Part shown: positions 1-9,060 of the stretch, in pieces | How the letters are laid out: each line of letters opens with the position of its first letter | How positions within the stretch are numbered: position 1 is the stretch's first letter | Origin: Ichthyenterobacterium magnum | GTDB taxonomy: Bacteria; Bacteroidota; Bacteroidia; Flavobacteriales; Flavobacteriaceae | Direction of reading: 5' to 3' | NCBI RefSeq assembly: GCF_003610635.1 | Contig: NZ_RAQJ01000004.1 | Location: 124,001 to 188,000, forward strand | Length of the DNA stretch: 64,000 nt | Notes under the pieces: generated by a model | What the model was told of the DNA's origin: nothing | Database searches by the model: none | Seen by the model: only the letters and a program-made list of their open reading frames with translations | Made by a program: the position numbers and the translations under genes

Positions 1-405
1 AAAGCTTCAAATTTTGATTATACGGGTTTAGATAAAGCCAAAGTAAAACTCAATTTAACAGCAAATACTTCAAAAATAGAACTAAGTGGTAGTAATAAAT
101 TAGACGCACTTATAAATTCACCTCAATTAACAGTAGATCTATATCAGCGTGCAAATGCAAACATAGAAGGTACAAGTGACACCATTAAACTTAGAGCAGA
201 TAATAACTCGCAGTTTAATGGTAAAAACTTTACTACTAATACATGTGAGCTTGTTTCAGAAATAGCAAGTGATGTTTATATAGAAGTAACAGAAGCTATT
301 AGCATAGAAGCTTCAGGAAGTAGTGAAATTTATTTATATAACAATCCAAAAATCACAATAAGCAAGTTTTTAGATACTGTAAAACTTCAAAAGAAAACTA
401 AATAA
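1..405 (+). CDS. C-terminal part of a head-GIN-like (DUF2807) protein
   Basis: An open frame enters from the left edge and stops with TAA at 403-405, leaving about 134 residues. The translated part alternates short beta-strand-like stretches rich in Ser, Asn, Thr and Leu, with recurring patterns such as 'KIELSGSNKL' and 'SIEASGSSEI'. This is the look of the right-handed beta-helix 'putative auto-transporter adhesin head GIN' domain (DUF2807), common in Bacteroidota envelope proteins. The start and any signal peptide lie outside the window, so length and localisation cannot be judged. The M2 peptidase gene follows after 19 bases on the same strand. The family assignment is inferred from composition and pattern only. 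Confidence 0.55.
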   Translation, partial: KASNFDYTGLDKAKVKLNLTANTSKIELSGSNKLDALINSPQLTVDLYQRANANIEGTSDTIKLRADNNSQFNGKNFTTNTCELVSEIASDVYIEVTEAISIEASGSSEIYLYNNPKITISKFLDTVKLQKKTK

Positions 406-424
406 CAACCCTAATAATTTTTTA

Positions 425-2233
425 ATGAAAAAACTAATCGTATTACTTACTGTTCTTTTTTTAGCAAACGCTTGTAAAAAAGAAAATGAAACTAATGATG
501 CTTTTAAAGCTGAAGCTCAAACCTTTTTAGACGAATACACAAAAACCTATACAAAACTATATAACGATGCTTCTCTAGCAGAATGGGATGCAAATACAAA
601 AATTGTTGCAGGTGATACTATGAACGCATATAATGTGCAAAAAGCTGGTGAAGCCTATGCAAAGTTTACTGGTAGCACAGAGGTTATAGATAAGACAAGA
701 CAATTTTTAGAAGGCAAAGACAAGCTAGATACAGTACAGGTAAGGCAACTAAACACTATACTATATGCAGCTGCAAATAACCCAGAAATAGCTTCAGATT
801 TAGTAAAAGAACGAATTGCTGCAGAAAACGCACAAAACGAAGCTCTTTTTGGTTATGATTTTCAAGTTGCCGGTAAGTCTGTAACAACTGGAGATATTGA
901 TAAGGTTTTAAGAGAATCAAATAATGAAGCAGAACGATTAGCAAATTGGGAAGCTTCAAAAGGTGTTGGTAAAAACTTAAAAGATGGCTTAGAAAATCTT
1001 CGTAAACTACGTAACGAAACTGTTGGTGCATTAGGCTATGATGACTATTTCTCATACCAAGTTTCTAGCTACGGAATGACACGTCAAGAAATGCTCGACG
1101 AAATGAATAAAATGGTAAAAGAAGTTTGGCCGCTTTATAGAGAGTTACATACCTGGGCACGTTATGAATTAGCAAAAAAGTATAACGCTAAAGTACCTGA
1201 TTATCTGCCTGCACACTGGTTACCAAATCGTTGGGGACAAGATTGGAGTGCCTTAGTAAATGTAGAAGGTTTAGATATAGATGCCGCTTTAAAAGACAAA
1301 GATCCAGAATGGATAGTAAAAGAAGGAGAAAACTTTTATAAGAGTATTGGTTTTGATGCATTACCAGTTAGTTTTTATGAAAAATCAAGTATGTATCCGC
1401 TACCAGCTGATGCTGACTACAAAAAGAACAATCATGCTTCTGCTTGGCATATGGATTTAGAAAACGATTTACGTTGTTTAATGAGTGTTGAACCAACAGC
1501 AGATTATTATGAAACTATTCATCATGAGTTAGGACATATATATTACTATCAAGCATACACAAATCCAAATGTGCCGCCATTACTTCGAGAAGGCGCTAAT
1601 AGAGGTTACCATGAAGCTATAGGAAGTTTATTGGGCTTTGCGGCAATGCAAAAGCCTTTTCTTGCAGGAAAAGGATTAGTAGATGCAGATGCTAAAATAG
1701 ACGAAACTCAAAACCTTTTAAAAGAAGCCTTAAGTAATATTGTCTTTTTACCGTTTTCGGCTGGAGTAATGACAGAATTTGAAAATGCATTATATGCAGA
1801 AAATTTACCAAAAGAGCAATACAACAAAAAATGGTGGGAATTAGCTAAAAAGTATCAAGGTATGGTTCCTCCTTCAAAAAGAGGTGAAGAATTTTGCGAT
1901 GCCGCTTCTAAAACACATATCAATAATGATGCAGCTCAATATTATGATTATGCTGTATCTTATATTCTATTGTTTCAATTCCACGATCATATAGCAAAAA
2001 ACATATTAAAGCAAGATCCTCATGCAACTAATTACTTTGGCAGTAAAGATGTAGGAACCTTTATTAGAGGTATTCTTGAGACTGGTGCAAATAATGATTG
2101 GAGAGAACTACTTAAAGAAAGTGTTGGCAGCGAAATGAGTGCTAAACCAATGCTAGAATATTTTGAACCTTTAATGAAATACTTAAAAGAACAAAATAAA
2201 GATAAAAAATACACTTTACCGAAAACTCTTTAA
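425..2233 (+). CDS. M2 family (ACE-like) zinc metallopeptidase, lipoprotein
   Basis: A 602-residue protein of the peptidyl-dipeptidase A (angiotensin-converting-enzyme) family, which removes C-terminal dipeptides from oligopeptides using one zinc ion. The zinc-binding HELGH is at residues 367-371, and the third ligand is Glu397 in 'GYHEAIG', the arrangement of M2 enzymes. The length matches bacterial single-domain ACE homologues. The N-terminus is a lipoprotein signal with Cys17 in 'LANAC' followed by 'KKEN', so the enzyme is probably anchored in the envelope. It starts at the first ATG, 19 bases after the preceding gene. A strong hairpin terminator follows, so transcription probably ends here. 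Role inferred: peptide scavenging in the periplasm or on the surface. Confidence 0.93.
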   Translation: MKKLIVLLTVLFLANACKKENETNDAFKAEAQTFLDEYTKTYTKLYNDASLAEWDANTKIVAGDTMNAYNVQKAGEAYAKFTGSTEVIDKTRQFLEGKDKLDTVQVRQLNTILYAAANNPEIASDLVKERIAAENAQNEALFGYDFQVAGKSVTTGDIDKVLRESNNEAERLANWEASKGVGKNLKDGLENLRKLRNETVGALGYDDYFSYQVSSYGMTRQEMLDEMNKMVKEVWPLYRELHTWARYELAKKYNAKVPDYLPAHWLPNRWGQDWSALVNVEGLDIDAALKDKDPEWIVKEGENFYKSIGFDALPVSFYEKSSMYPLPADADYKKNNHASAWHMDLENDLRCLMSVEPTADYYETIHHELGHIYYYQAYTNPNVPPLLREGANRGYHEAIGSLLGFAAMQKPFLAGKGLVDADAKIDETQNLLKEALSNIVFLPFSAGVMTEFENALYAENLPKEQYNKKWWELAKKYQGMVPPSKRGEEFCDAASKTHINNDAAQYYDYAVSYILLFQFHDHIAKNILKQDPHATNYFGSKDVGTFIRGILETGANNDWRELLKESVGSEMSAKPMLEYFEPLMKYLKEQNKDKKYTLPKTL

Positions 2234-2250
2234 GTTTATAGAATTAAATA

Positions 2251-2282
2251 AAAAAACCGAAGTGATATACTTCGGTTTTTTT
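2251..2282 (+). terminator. Rho-independent terminator after the M2 peptidase gene
   Basis: A perfect hairpin with AAAACCGAAGT on the left and ACTTCGGTTTT on the right, a 5-base loop and a T run. It begins 17 bases after the stop codon. Confidence 0.9.
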
Positions 2283-2369
2283 ATATTTACAATATAAGTT
2301 ATAGTGTTAAACTTGACTAAAACAAGTGCCTAGTAACATATTACAAATGACTTATGAAAAATATTTACT

Positions 2370-5300
2370 ATGAACAAAATTGTCTACACCCTACTCACTT
2401 TTCTAATAATAAGCTCTTGTGCTGAAAACAAAAAGGAAAATTTAATTACTAAAAGCAAAGAAGATGCTAAGCTATTTAGTCTAATAAAACCTACACAAAG
2501 TAACATAACCTTTTCAAATAATTTAAAAGAGACTTATGAGTTTAACTTTCTTGTATATCCGTATATCTATATTGGCGGAGGTGTTGCGGTAGGTGATATA
2601 AATAATGATGGGTTACAGGACATTTATTTTACATCTAACCAAAATTCAAACAAACTATATTTAAACAAAGGTGATTTAAAATTTGATGACATCACAATAG
2701 CATCTAATACTAGTGATAGCGATGGTTGGAGTACAGGAACTTCAATGATTGATATAAATAATGACGGTTACTTAGATATTTATGTTTGTAAATCAGCATC
2801 CTTGAAAAATAAGGAAGCCAGAAGGAATAAGCTATATATAAATCAAAAAGACAATAGCTTTAAAGAAAGTGCAAAATCATATGGTTTAGATCATCCTGGA
2901 TTCTCAACGCAATCATACTTTTTTGATTACGATAAAGATGGTGATTTAGATATGTATTTAGTAAATCACAGACCAGATTTTAAAAATAACACAAAGATAT
3001 CTTCAGAAATACAAAGTAAAATTTATGATGAAAGTTCTGATCATTTATTTCGAAACGATGGAAATACTTTTACAAAAGTATCGGCATCTGCGGGTATAAT
3101 CAACAAAGCTTGGGGACTAAGCGCTTCTATTGGAGATTTTAATAATGATAATTGGCCAGATATTTATGTAGCAAATGATTATTTAGAACCAGATATGTTA
3201 TATATAAATAACAAAAATGGATCCTTTAAAAATGAAATACTAGATAGAGTCAAGCATATTTCATTTAATTCAATGGGATCTGATTTTGCTGATATTAATA
3301 ACGACTTACTTCCAGACCTTATAACTTTAGATATGCTAGCCGAAGACCATAGTAGGGGAAAAGAAAATATGGCAACTATGAGTACTGAAAATTTCAACAA
3401 CATTGTAAAAGTTGGTTATCATCATCAGTACATGGCAAATACTATGCAATTAAATAATGGTAATGGAAGCTTTAGTGATATTGGGCAACTATCTGGTATT
3501 TCTAAAACCGATTGGAGTTGGGCGCCATTAATTGCTGATTTTGATAATGACGGACTAAAAGATGTCTTCATAACTAACGGAATTGAAAAAGATTTTGCTA
3601 ATCAAGATTTTAGAAGAAACATAAAAAAGCTAAATCAACAAAATAAAGCTATGAAACTTGAAGATGTTTTAAACATGCTTCCTGCTGCAAAATTAGCTAA
3701 CTATATTTTCAAAAATAATGGTGATTTAACTTTTTCTAACCAACAAAAAAATTGGGGCTTAGACCAGAAGGTTAATTCTAATGGGGCAGCCTATGCAGAT
3801 TTTGACAACGATGGTGATTTAGACTTAATCGTTAATAATGAAAATGCTATAGCATCACTATATCAAAATAATTCAACAAATAATTACTTAAACATTAAAC
3901 TTAACGGAAATGACAAAAATAAATTTGCTATAGGAACAACTGTTAAAATCACTACCAATAAAGGACAACAATTACAACAATTATATACTAACAGAGGTTT
4001 TCAATCATCAGTTACTAATATTCTAAATTTTGGGATAGGCAATCAAAAAAGCATTAAATCATTAGAGGTTATTTGGCCAGATGGTAAAATTAGCAATTTA
4101 AACAATATTGATGCTAATCAATTGGTTGAGATAGATTATACTTCTGCTAAAAACAAAAACACAGCTAACAGTAAAAGTAATAATAACCTTTTTGCAGCTA
4201 TTAATTCATCAACATTGAGCATCAATTATAAGCATGATGAAAATTTGTTTGATGACTACTCTAAGCAATTACTTTTACCAAATAAACAATCCACTCAAGG
4301 ACCTTGTTTAAGTGTAGCAGATGTAAATGGTGATGGTTTAGATGATTTTTATGTAGGAGGTGCACACAAACAAAGTGCCCAATTATACATTCAATCTCAA
4401 GATAAGACTTTTAAACTTACAAATAATAGCGCCCTTATAAAAGACAAAAACTACGAAGATGTAGAATCTTTATTTTTTGACTCAGACAATGATGGTGATT
4501 TAGATTTATATGTTTGTAGCAGTGGTTATGAATTGAATGAAAACGACAGTTTACTCCAAGATCGCTTATACCTTAACGATGGTAAAGGTAATTTAACGCG
4601 AAGCAATAAGCTTCCAAAAATGTTATCAAGTACAAAAGCAGTTAAACCTATAGATTATGATGATGATGGTGATTTAGATTTAATTGTTGGAGGAAGAGTT
4701 ATTCCTGGTAAATATCCATTAGCTCCTCAATCATATATACTTAAAAACGATAATGGTACATTTAGTGATGTAACTAATGTTATTGCTCCTGATTTTAAAA
4801 CCATAGGAATGGTAACAGATATTGAAATCACAGATTATAATAATGATAAAAATTTAGATGTGATAATTGTTGGGCAATGGATGCCTATAACCCTATTTTC
4901 AATTGAAAATAACAAATTTATTAAACAAAATATTAAAGCATTTGAAAAAACAGAAGGTTGGTACAATTCTATCTCTGCTTCAGATTTTGACAATGATGGT
5001 GACATAGACTACATAATTGGTAATTTAGGAAGTAATAATAAGTTTCACCCAACTTTAGAAAAACCTTTACATATTTTTAGTTCAAATTTTGATAACAACC
5101 AAAGTTATGATATTGCACTAAGCAAATATTACAAAGGTCAATTAGTACCGGTAAGAGGCAAACAATGTTCATCTGAACAAACACCTTTTTTAAATGAAAA
5201 AATAGGATCATATAAAGAATTTGCATCTTTAAATATTGAAGGTGTTTATGGTAGTGATGCTATAGCAGATTCAAATCATATGATAGCTTATAATTTTAAA

Positions 5301-5651
5301 ACTCTTTATTTAAAAAATGAAGCTGGTAATTTTAGCATTTCATATTTGCCAAATGTTGCTCAAATAAGTCCTACTCAAGATTTTGAAATATTAGATCTAA
5401 ACAATGACGGCTTTTTAGATATTGTTGGTATAGGCAACTTATACGATGCTGAAGTAGAAACCATTAGGTATGATGCTTCACATGGCTATGCGCTGTTAAA
5501 TGACGGGAAAGGTCATTTTAATGCATTAAAGAATAGCGGCTTATTTTGTGATAAAGATATGCGTCAAGTTTCAAAAATAAAAATTGACAACACTCCTCAT
5601 ATTATTATTGCTAGCAACAATGATTCATTATCGATTTTTAAATTAAAATAA
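2370..5651 (+). CDS. Large VCBS/FG-GAP repeat lipoprotein with ASPIC/UnbV domain
   Basis: A 1093-residue surface protein of the CRTAC1-like family. The N-terminus is a lipoprotein signal ending in 'ISSC'. At least a dozen Asp-rich calcium-loop repeats follow (for example 'DINNDGLQDIYF', 'DYDKDGDLDMYL', 'DFDNDGDLDLIV'), typical of FG-GAP/VCBS beta-propeller blades. Between the two propeller-like halves, roughly residues 510-590, is an ASPIC/UnbV domain ending in 'VIWPDGKISNL'. Such proteins are common in Bacteroidota and are often encoded near SusC/SusD genes, but none is visible here. No catalytic motif is seen. Likely role: calcium-stabilised binding or adhesion at the outer membrane. The gene stands alone between two terminators. 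Confidence 0.85.
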   Translation: MNKIVYTLLTFLIISSCAENKKENLITKSKEDAKLFSLIKPTQSNITFSNNLKETYEFNFLVYPYIYIGGGVAVGDINNDGLQDIYFTSNQNSNKLYLNKGDLKFDDITIASNTSDSDGWSTGTSMIDINNDGYLDIYVCKSASLKNKEARRNKLYINQKDNSFKESAKSYGLDHPGFSTQSYFFDYDKDGDLDMYLVNHRPDFKNNTKISSEIQSKIYDESSDHLFRNDGNTFTKVSASAGIINKAWGLSASIGDFNNDNWPDIYVANDYLEPDMLYINNKNGSFKNEILDRVKHISFNSMGSDFADINNDLLPDLITLDMLAEDHSRGKENMATMSTENFNNIVKVGYHHQYMANTMQLNNGNGSFSDIGQLSGISKTDWSWAPLIADFDNDGLKDVFITNGIEKDFANQDFRRNIKKLNQQNKAMKLEDVLNMLPAAKLANYIFKNNGDLTFSNQQKNWGLDQKVNSNGAAYADFDNDGDLDLIVNNENAIASLYQNNSTNNYLNIKLNGNDKNKFAIGTTVKITTNKGQQLQQLYTNRGFQSSVTNILNFGIGNQKSIKSLEVIWPDGKISNLNNIDANQLVEIDYTSAKNKNTANSKSNNNLFAAINSSTLSINYKHDENLFDDYSKQLLLPNKQSTQGPCLSVADVNGDGLDDFYVGGAHKQSAQLYIQSQDKTFKLTNNSALIKDKNYEDVESLFFDSDNDGDLDLYVCSSGYELNENDSLLQDRLYLNDGKGNLTRSNKLPKMLSSTKAVKPIDYDDDGDLDLIVGGRVIPGKYPLAPQSYILKNDNGTFSDVTNVIAPDFKTIGMVTDIEITDYNNDKNLDVIIVGQWMPITLFSIENNKFIKQNIKAFEKTEGWYNSISASDFDNDGDIDYIIGNLGSNNKFHPTLEKPLHIFSSNFDNNQSYDIALSKYYKGQLVPVRGKQCSSEQTPFLNEKIGSYKEFASLNIEGVYGSDAIADSNHMIAYNFKTLYLKNEAGNFSISYLPNVAQISPTQDFEILDLNNDGFLDIVGIGNLYDAEVETIRYDASHGYALLNDGKGHFNALKNSGLFCDKDMRQVSKIKIDNTPHIIIASNNDSLSIFKLK

Positions 5652-5682
5652 AAAAGCCGAAGTAAAGTTCCCTCGGCTTTTT
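5651..5682. terminator. Shared bidirectional terminator between converging genes
   Basis: The hairpin AAAAAGCCGA / TCGGCTTTTT has an A run on one side and a T run on the other. It lies between the stop of the VCBS lipoprotein gene (+) and the stop of trxB (-), so it can end both transcripts. Confidence 0.85.
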
Positions 5683-5698
5683 CAATTAAATAGTACTC

Positions 5699-6679
5699 TT
5701 AATTGTAAGTAGAAGTACTTACTTCAAAAACAGAATCTTTTGCTGCTAAATAACGTTCAGCATCAAGAGCTGCCATGCATCCAGTACCAGCAGCTGTAAC
5801 TGCTTGTCTATACACATGATCTGCTGCATCACCACTTACAAATACTCCATCTATGTTTGTTTTAGAAGTTCCTGGCACATTAATAATATAACCTGTTTCA
5901 TCTAAATCTAAAAAGCCTTTAAAAATATCTGTATTAGGTTTATGACCAATAGCAACAAAAAATCCAGTAGCAGGAATTTCATGCTTTTTGTTTGTTTTAT
6001 TATTAAAAACTCTAACACCAGTTACCACTTGACCATCACCTAAAACCTCATCAGTTTCGGTATTGAATAGTATTTCAATATTTTCAGTATTCTTCACTCT
6101 TGCTGCCATTATTTTAGACGCTCTAAACTCATCACGTCTAACCAACATAGTAACTTTTTTACAAAGCTTAGATAAATAATGCGCCTCTTCACAAGCACTA
6201 TCTCCTGCTCCAACAATTACGACTTCCTGATTTCTGTAAAAGAAACCATCACAAACAGCACAAGCAGAAACACCTCCTCCAAGCTTCAAGTATTTTTGCT
6301 CAGACTCTAAACCTAAATATTTAGCCGATGCTCCTGTTGAAATAATTACAGTTTCACAATGAATTTCTTTTGTGTCATTAACCCAAACTTTATGGATATC
6401 ACCAGAAAAATCAACCTTAGTAATCCAACCATCTCGAACATCAGTTCCAAAACGCTCAGCTTGTTTTTGAAGTTCAATCATCATTTCTGGTCCAGTAATT
6501 CCATCTGGATATCCTGGAAAATTCTCCACATCATTTGTTGTTGTTAATTGTCCACCTGGCTGAGTCCCTTGATATAATACTGGAAACATATTTGCTCTTG
6601 AAGCATAAATTGCAGCTGTATATCCTGCAGGTCCAGAGCCTATTATTAGGCATTTAACTTTTTCAATTGTATCTGACAT
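5699..6679 (-). CDS. trxB: Thioredoxin reductase (NADPH)
   Basis: A 326-residue flavoprotein that passes electrons from NADPH through FAD to thioredoxin in the cytoplasm. The FAD-binding GSGPAG is at residues 14-19, the redox-active CAVC at 140-143, and the NADPH-binding GAGDSA at about 157-162. A C-terminal FAD motif 'GVFVSGDAAD' is also present. Length and order of motifs are those of low-molecular-weight bacterial TrxB. The ATG start lies about 20 bases downstream of a TACTTTTG box that resembles the Bacteroidota -7 element. It is the last core gene before the integrative element. The original tRNA-Pro terminator still lies upstream of it. Confidence 0.97.
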   Translation of the reverse strand: MSDTIEKVKCLIIGSGPAGYTAAIYASRANMFPVLYQGTQPGGQLTTTNDVENFPGYPDGITGPEMMIELQKQAERFGTDVRDGWITKVDFSGDIHKVWVNDTKEIHCETVIISTGASAKYLGLESEQKYLKLGGGVSACAVCDGFFYRNQEVVIVGAGDSACEEAHYLSKLCKKVTMLVRRDEFRASKIMAARVKNTENIEILFNTETDEVLGDGQVVTGVRVFNNKTNKKHEIPATGFFVAIGHKPNTDIFKGFLDLDETGYIINVPGTSKTNIDGVFVSGDAADHVYRQAVTAAGTGCMAALDAERYLAAKDSVFEVSTSTYN

Positions 6680-6699
6680 TTAGTTATATTTTTATTAAA

Positions 6700-6707
6700 C
6701 AAAAGTA
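6700..6707 (-). promoter_or_regulatory. Candidate -7 box of the trxB promoter
   Basis: TACTTTTG on the minus strand matches the Bacteroidota -7 consensus TAnnTTTG and lies about 20 bases before the trxB ATG. No clear TTTG at -33 was found, so this is a partial match. Confidence 0.4.
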
Positions 6708-6774
6708 GGTTTTTTGATAGAAAACTTACAGCTAAGTTATCAACAGTTATTATCAAAATATAAAATAAACTTAT

Positions 6775-6801
6775 AAAAAAAGCTCAACATAAGTTGAGCT
6801 T
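6775..6801 (-). terminator. Original tRNA-Pro terminator, displaced by the element
   Basis: The hairpin AAGCTCAAC / GTTGAGCTT is followed on the minus strand by a T run. It lies directly beyond the displaced tRNA 3' fragment at 6807-6822, where the terminator of the tRNA-Pro transcript would have been before insertion. Confidence 0.7.
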
Positions 6802-6806
6802 AAAAA

Positions 6807-6822
6807 GTCGGGGTGGCAGGAT
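6807..6822. repeat. Left attachment site (att) of the integrative element
   Basis: A 16-base sequence, GTCGGGGTGGCAGGAT, identical to 34586-34601, which overlaps the 3' end of the tRNA-Pro gene. Only this piece of tRNA is present here. It is therefore the 3' fragment displaced when the element inserted. Confidence 0.9.
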
Positions 6823-6880
6823 GATAACTAAACCACCACTATGCAGTAAAATCAATACTTTCAGAAGTAGACTAAAACAG

Positions 6881-6893
6881 TGTGAACCGAATT
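6881..6893 (+). repeat. Candidate integrase arm-type site, left end
   Basis: TGTGAACCGAATT occurs once here, 58 bases inside the left att site, and three times at the right end (34432-34487). Shared words near both ends of an element are typical of arm sites bound by the N-terminal domain of the integrase. The rest of the 6680-7000 gap holds only the terminator, the att site and AT-rich sequence with no visible gene. Confidence 0.65.
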
Positions 6894-7000
6894 GTAGACC
6901 TATCTGTTAGTTTGAAATAGTATTATTTATCTGAACGTCTTACTACAAATTTACAATTTTAACTCCATTAAAACCAGTCAATTTGTGTCAAATATTATGA

Positions 7001-7198
7001 TTAATCCATTAAATATTTGTCGACAATTTCCTCTTCTATTCCACTGTATTCAACGAATTCTTTAATTGTAACAAATTGGTGAGATTCCTTTCCAAAGTAG
7101 TTTCTAATATCATTTAAAAGCTTACGACCATAGCGTTCACTACGTCCTGTTATACGCTGAATATCCTTTGGGTATATGCAAGCTCTTTTTGGGGTCAT
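7001..7198 (-). CDS. Small helix-turn-helix-like protein
   Basis: 65 residues, basic at the N-terminus. The segment from 'KDIQRITGRS' to 'RKLLNDIR' has the spacing of a helix-turn-helix, followed by 'FVTIKEFVEYSGI', a second possible helical segment. Proteins of this kind appear in flavobacterial mobile elements next to cassettes like the one at 7419-8997, but I cannot name the family with certainty. It is the leftmost gene of the element and diverges from the 251-residue protein gene. The 220 bases between them carry a short hairpin (7281-7299, GGAAACCC/GGGTTTTC) and could hold promoters for both. Likely role: local regulator. Confidence 0.6.
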   Translation of the reverse strand: MTPKRACIYPKDIQRITGRSERYGRKLLNDIRNYFGKESHQFVTIKEFVEYSGIEEEIVDKYLMD

Positions 7199-7418
7199 GA
7201 TACTTTATCTATGCTTTATCCATACTTAAACCATACTACATGGATTTATGATGGTGGTGGTGATGCGTTGTTAAAATGTTGGAAACCCGAAAGGGTTTTC
7301 AATATTTTAATGACGTTTTTGGTTTTATCGGAATGGATGACCAAAAACGGAATATTCTTTTTTATTGCAAGCTATAAAGTTACGTGATTTGAAATATTAA
7401 ATCAAAAAACGAATTATT

Positions 7419-8174
7419 ATGGCAAAACAAACTGGTATTATTAAACTAAAAGGAACTATCGGTGGTATTTCCTTTTATAAAACTAGTGATGGACATCTAG
7501 CACGCGAAAAAGGTGGTGTTGATGCCAATCGTATTGCGAATGACCCAGCGTTTCAGAGAACGCGCGAAAATGGGTCTGAATTTGGACGTGCTGGCAAAGG
7601 TGGTAAAGTATTACGAAATGCTATTCGTATTCTTTTGCAGAATGCAAAAGATAAACGTGTAGTTTCTCGTTTAACCAAGGACCTATTGGCTATCATAAAA
7701 ACTGATACTACCAATGAGAGAGGTTTAAGGACTCTAACTGATGGTGATATGAACCTTTTATTAGGATTTGAGTTTAACCTCAACGGTAAATTAGGAACTA
7801 CCCTATTTGCTCCATTTGTGAATGCATTTGACCGTGTATCTGGTGATGCTACTTTAAATCTTGACCCCTTTTCTCCTACTTTAAGAATTGCTGCTCCAAC
7901 AGGAACTACGCATTTTAAAGTGGTTATGGGTGCAGCAGAATTGGATTTCGCCAATGAAGCCTCTGTTTTTGAAAGTGACGAAACTGCCATTCTTCCTTAC
8001 ACAGCTGCAGATACTGCTGCTATTGCTTTAACTGCTTCAATTACTGCAAACTCTACTGTTGACGTTATTCAAGTATTGGGTATTGAGTTTTATCAAGAGG
8101 TAAACGGACAAATGTACGAGCTTAAGAACGGTGCTTACAACGCTTTAGCTGTTGTTACTGTTGACACTCCATAA
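7419..8174 (+). CDS. Conserved element protein of unknown function (possible structural protein)
   Basis: 251 residues starting 'MAKQTGIIKLKG', with a Gly- and Lys-rich first 60 residues ('GTIGGISFYKTSDG', 'FGRAGKGGKVLR'). The last 100 residues are rich in Ala, Thr and Val and look beta-stranded, as in a beta-sandwich. There is no signal peptide, membrane segment or catalytic motif. It heads a tight operon with a DUF5675 protein (2-base gap) and two tiny membrane proteins. The basic N-terminus plus beta-rich body would suit a nucleic-acid-packaging or capsid-like protein, but that is inference only. I do not recognise an established family. Confidence 0.75.
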   Translation: MAKQTGIIKLKGTIGGISFYKTSDGHLAREKGGVDANRIANDPAFQRTRENGSEFGRAGKGGKVLRNAIRILLQNAKDKRVVSRLTKDLLAIIKTDTTNERGLRTLTDGDMNLLLGFEFNLNGKLGTTLFAPFVNAFDRVSGDATLNLDPFSPTLRIAAPTGTTHFKVVMGAAELDFANEASVFESDETAILPYTAADTAAIALTASITANSTVDVIQVLGIEFYQEVNGQMYELKNGAYNALAVVTVDTP

Positions 8175-8176
8175 TC

Positions 8177-8599
8177 ATGGAATTAGTATTGCATAGAGCT
8201 TATTTTGAAGAGGGTACCAATGGTACTCTCTTTAATTCTAACAAGTTCCTTTGTTATACCATCGAATTGCCCTGGAACAATAACAAACGTAATATTTCTT
8301 GTGTTTCTGAAGGTTGCTATGAAATTGAACCTCGCTTTTCAAAACGATTTAAGCATCATTTGATTTTGAAGGATGTTAAAGGTAGAAGTTTTATTCTTTT
8401 TCATCCTGCAAACAATGCTCAAAAAGAACTTGAAGGTTGTATTGCTCCAGTAACATATTTAAGTGGTATAGGAAAAGGCGTTTACTCTAAAAATGCTATG
8501 CAAAAACTACTGTCTTTGGTGTATCAAGCTAAAGACCGAAAGGAAACAATTTTATTAACTATTAAATCTCAAAATCATGAACATTGTAGAACGTTATAA
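8177..8599 (+). CDS. DUF5675 family protein, possible cell-wall enzyme
   Basis: 140 residues resembling DUF5675 proteins found in phages and Bacteroidota elements. The central part reads 'FILFHPANNA' followed about 8 residues later by 'EGCIAP'. The His...Gly-Cys arrangement recalls the HGxx...SxGC(I/V)R active site of YkuD-type L,D-transpeptidases, so a peptidoglycan-acting role is possible. That link is my inference. It follows the 251-residue protein by 2 bases and overlaps the next gene by 23 bases, so the three are co-expressed. Having holin-like proteins immediately downstream strengthens the lysis idea. There is no signal peptide. Confidence 0.7.
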   Translation: MELVLHRAYFEEGTNGTLFNSNKFLCYTIELPWNNNKRNISCVSEGCYEIEPRFSKRFKHHLILKDVKGRSFILFHPANNAQKELEGCIAPVTYLSGIGKGVYSKNAMQKLLSLVYQAKDRKETILLTIKSQNHEHCRTL

Positions 8600-8816
8600 A
8601 AAACCAACTCCGAAGTTTTTCAAAACTTTACGAAACATTGGCATCGCTTTGGCAACAGCTGGTGGTGCTATTATAGCTGCTCCTGTTAGTATGCCTGCCA
8701 TTGTAGTCACTATTGCTACTTATATGACTGTTGCCGGAACTGTAGCCACAGCTGTAAGTCAAGCCGTTGTAAAAGATGAAGATAATACAGAAACTGATGA
8801 GGCTAACAATGGATAG
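8577..8816 (+). CDS. Small membrane protein, holin-like
   Basis: 79 residues. A basic N-terminus ('ERYKKPTPKFFKTLR') leads into two hydrophobic stretches (about residues 23-43 and 44-65) rich in Ala, Gly, Val and Thr, with an acidic tail 'KDEDNTETDE'. Size and topology are those of small phage holins, but the family is not recognisable. It overlaps the DUF5675 gene by 23 bases and the next gene by 8 bases (ATGGATAG), which indicates translational coupling. Confidence 0.65.
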   Translation: MNIVERYKKPTPKFFKTLRNIGIALATAGGAIIAAPVSMPAIVVTIATYMTVAGTVATAVSQAVVKDEDNTETDEANNG

Positions 8817-8997
8817 CAATACCAAATCTGCCATTATTGGTGGTACTTTCTTTTCATCAATTATGAATATTGGTGTTGAAGATTTAATTACTACTATTGT
8901 TTTGGCTGTTGTTGGTGCTATCGTTAGTTTCTTCGTTTCATTACTTCTTAAAAAGGTTATCACTTTTCTCGGGGCAAAGTGTCGTAGGTGGAAGTGA
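8809..8997 (+). CDS. Small membrane protein, holin-like
   Basis: 62 residues from the ATG at 8809. This start is preferred over an ATG 33 bases upstream because it overlaps the previous stop codon in the ATGGATAG arrangement. One or two hydrophobic segments ('ITTIVLAVVGAIVSFFVSLL') are followed by a basic tail 'KCRRWK'. Together with the preceding 79-residue protein it makes a pair of tiny membrane proteins, like the holin pairs found beside phage endolysins. It ends the cassette; a terminator follows 32 bases downstream. Confidence 0.6.
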   Translation: MDSNTKSAIIGGTFFSSIMNIGVEDLITTIVLAVVGAIVSFFVSLLLKKVITFLGAKCRRWK

Positions 8998-9029
8998 TTA
9001 TTGATGTTAAGCGGTTGGAAAGATAAATA

Positions 9030-9060
9030 AAGGGCATTTTCAGAAAAATGCTCTTTTTTT
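9030..9060 (+). terminator. Terminator of the 7419-8997 cassette
   Basis: The hairpin AGGGCATTTT / AAAAATGCTCT (one G-U pair) is followed by a run of eight T. It lies 32 bases after the last gene of the cassette. Confidence 0.85.

Noticed and set aside
7553-7990. Antisense 145-codon frame opposite the 251-residue protein gene
   Set aside because: Lies fully within a supported gene, has no leader or recognisable features, and is a shadow frame.
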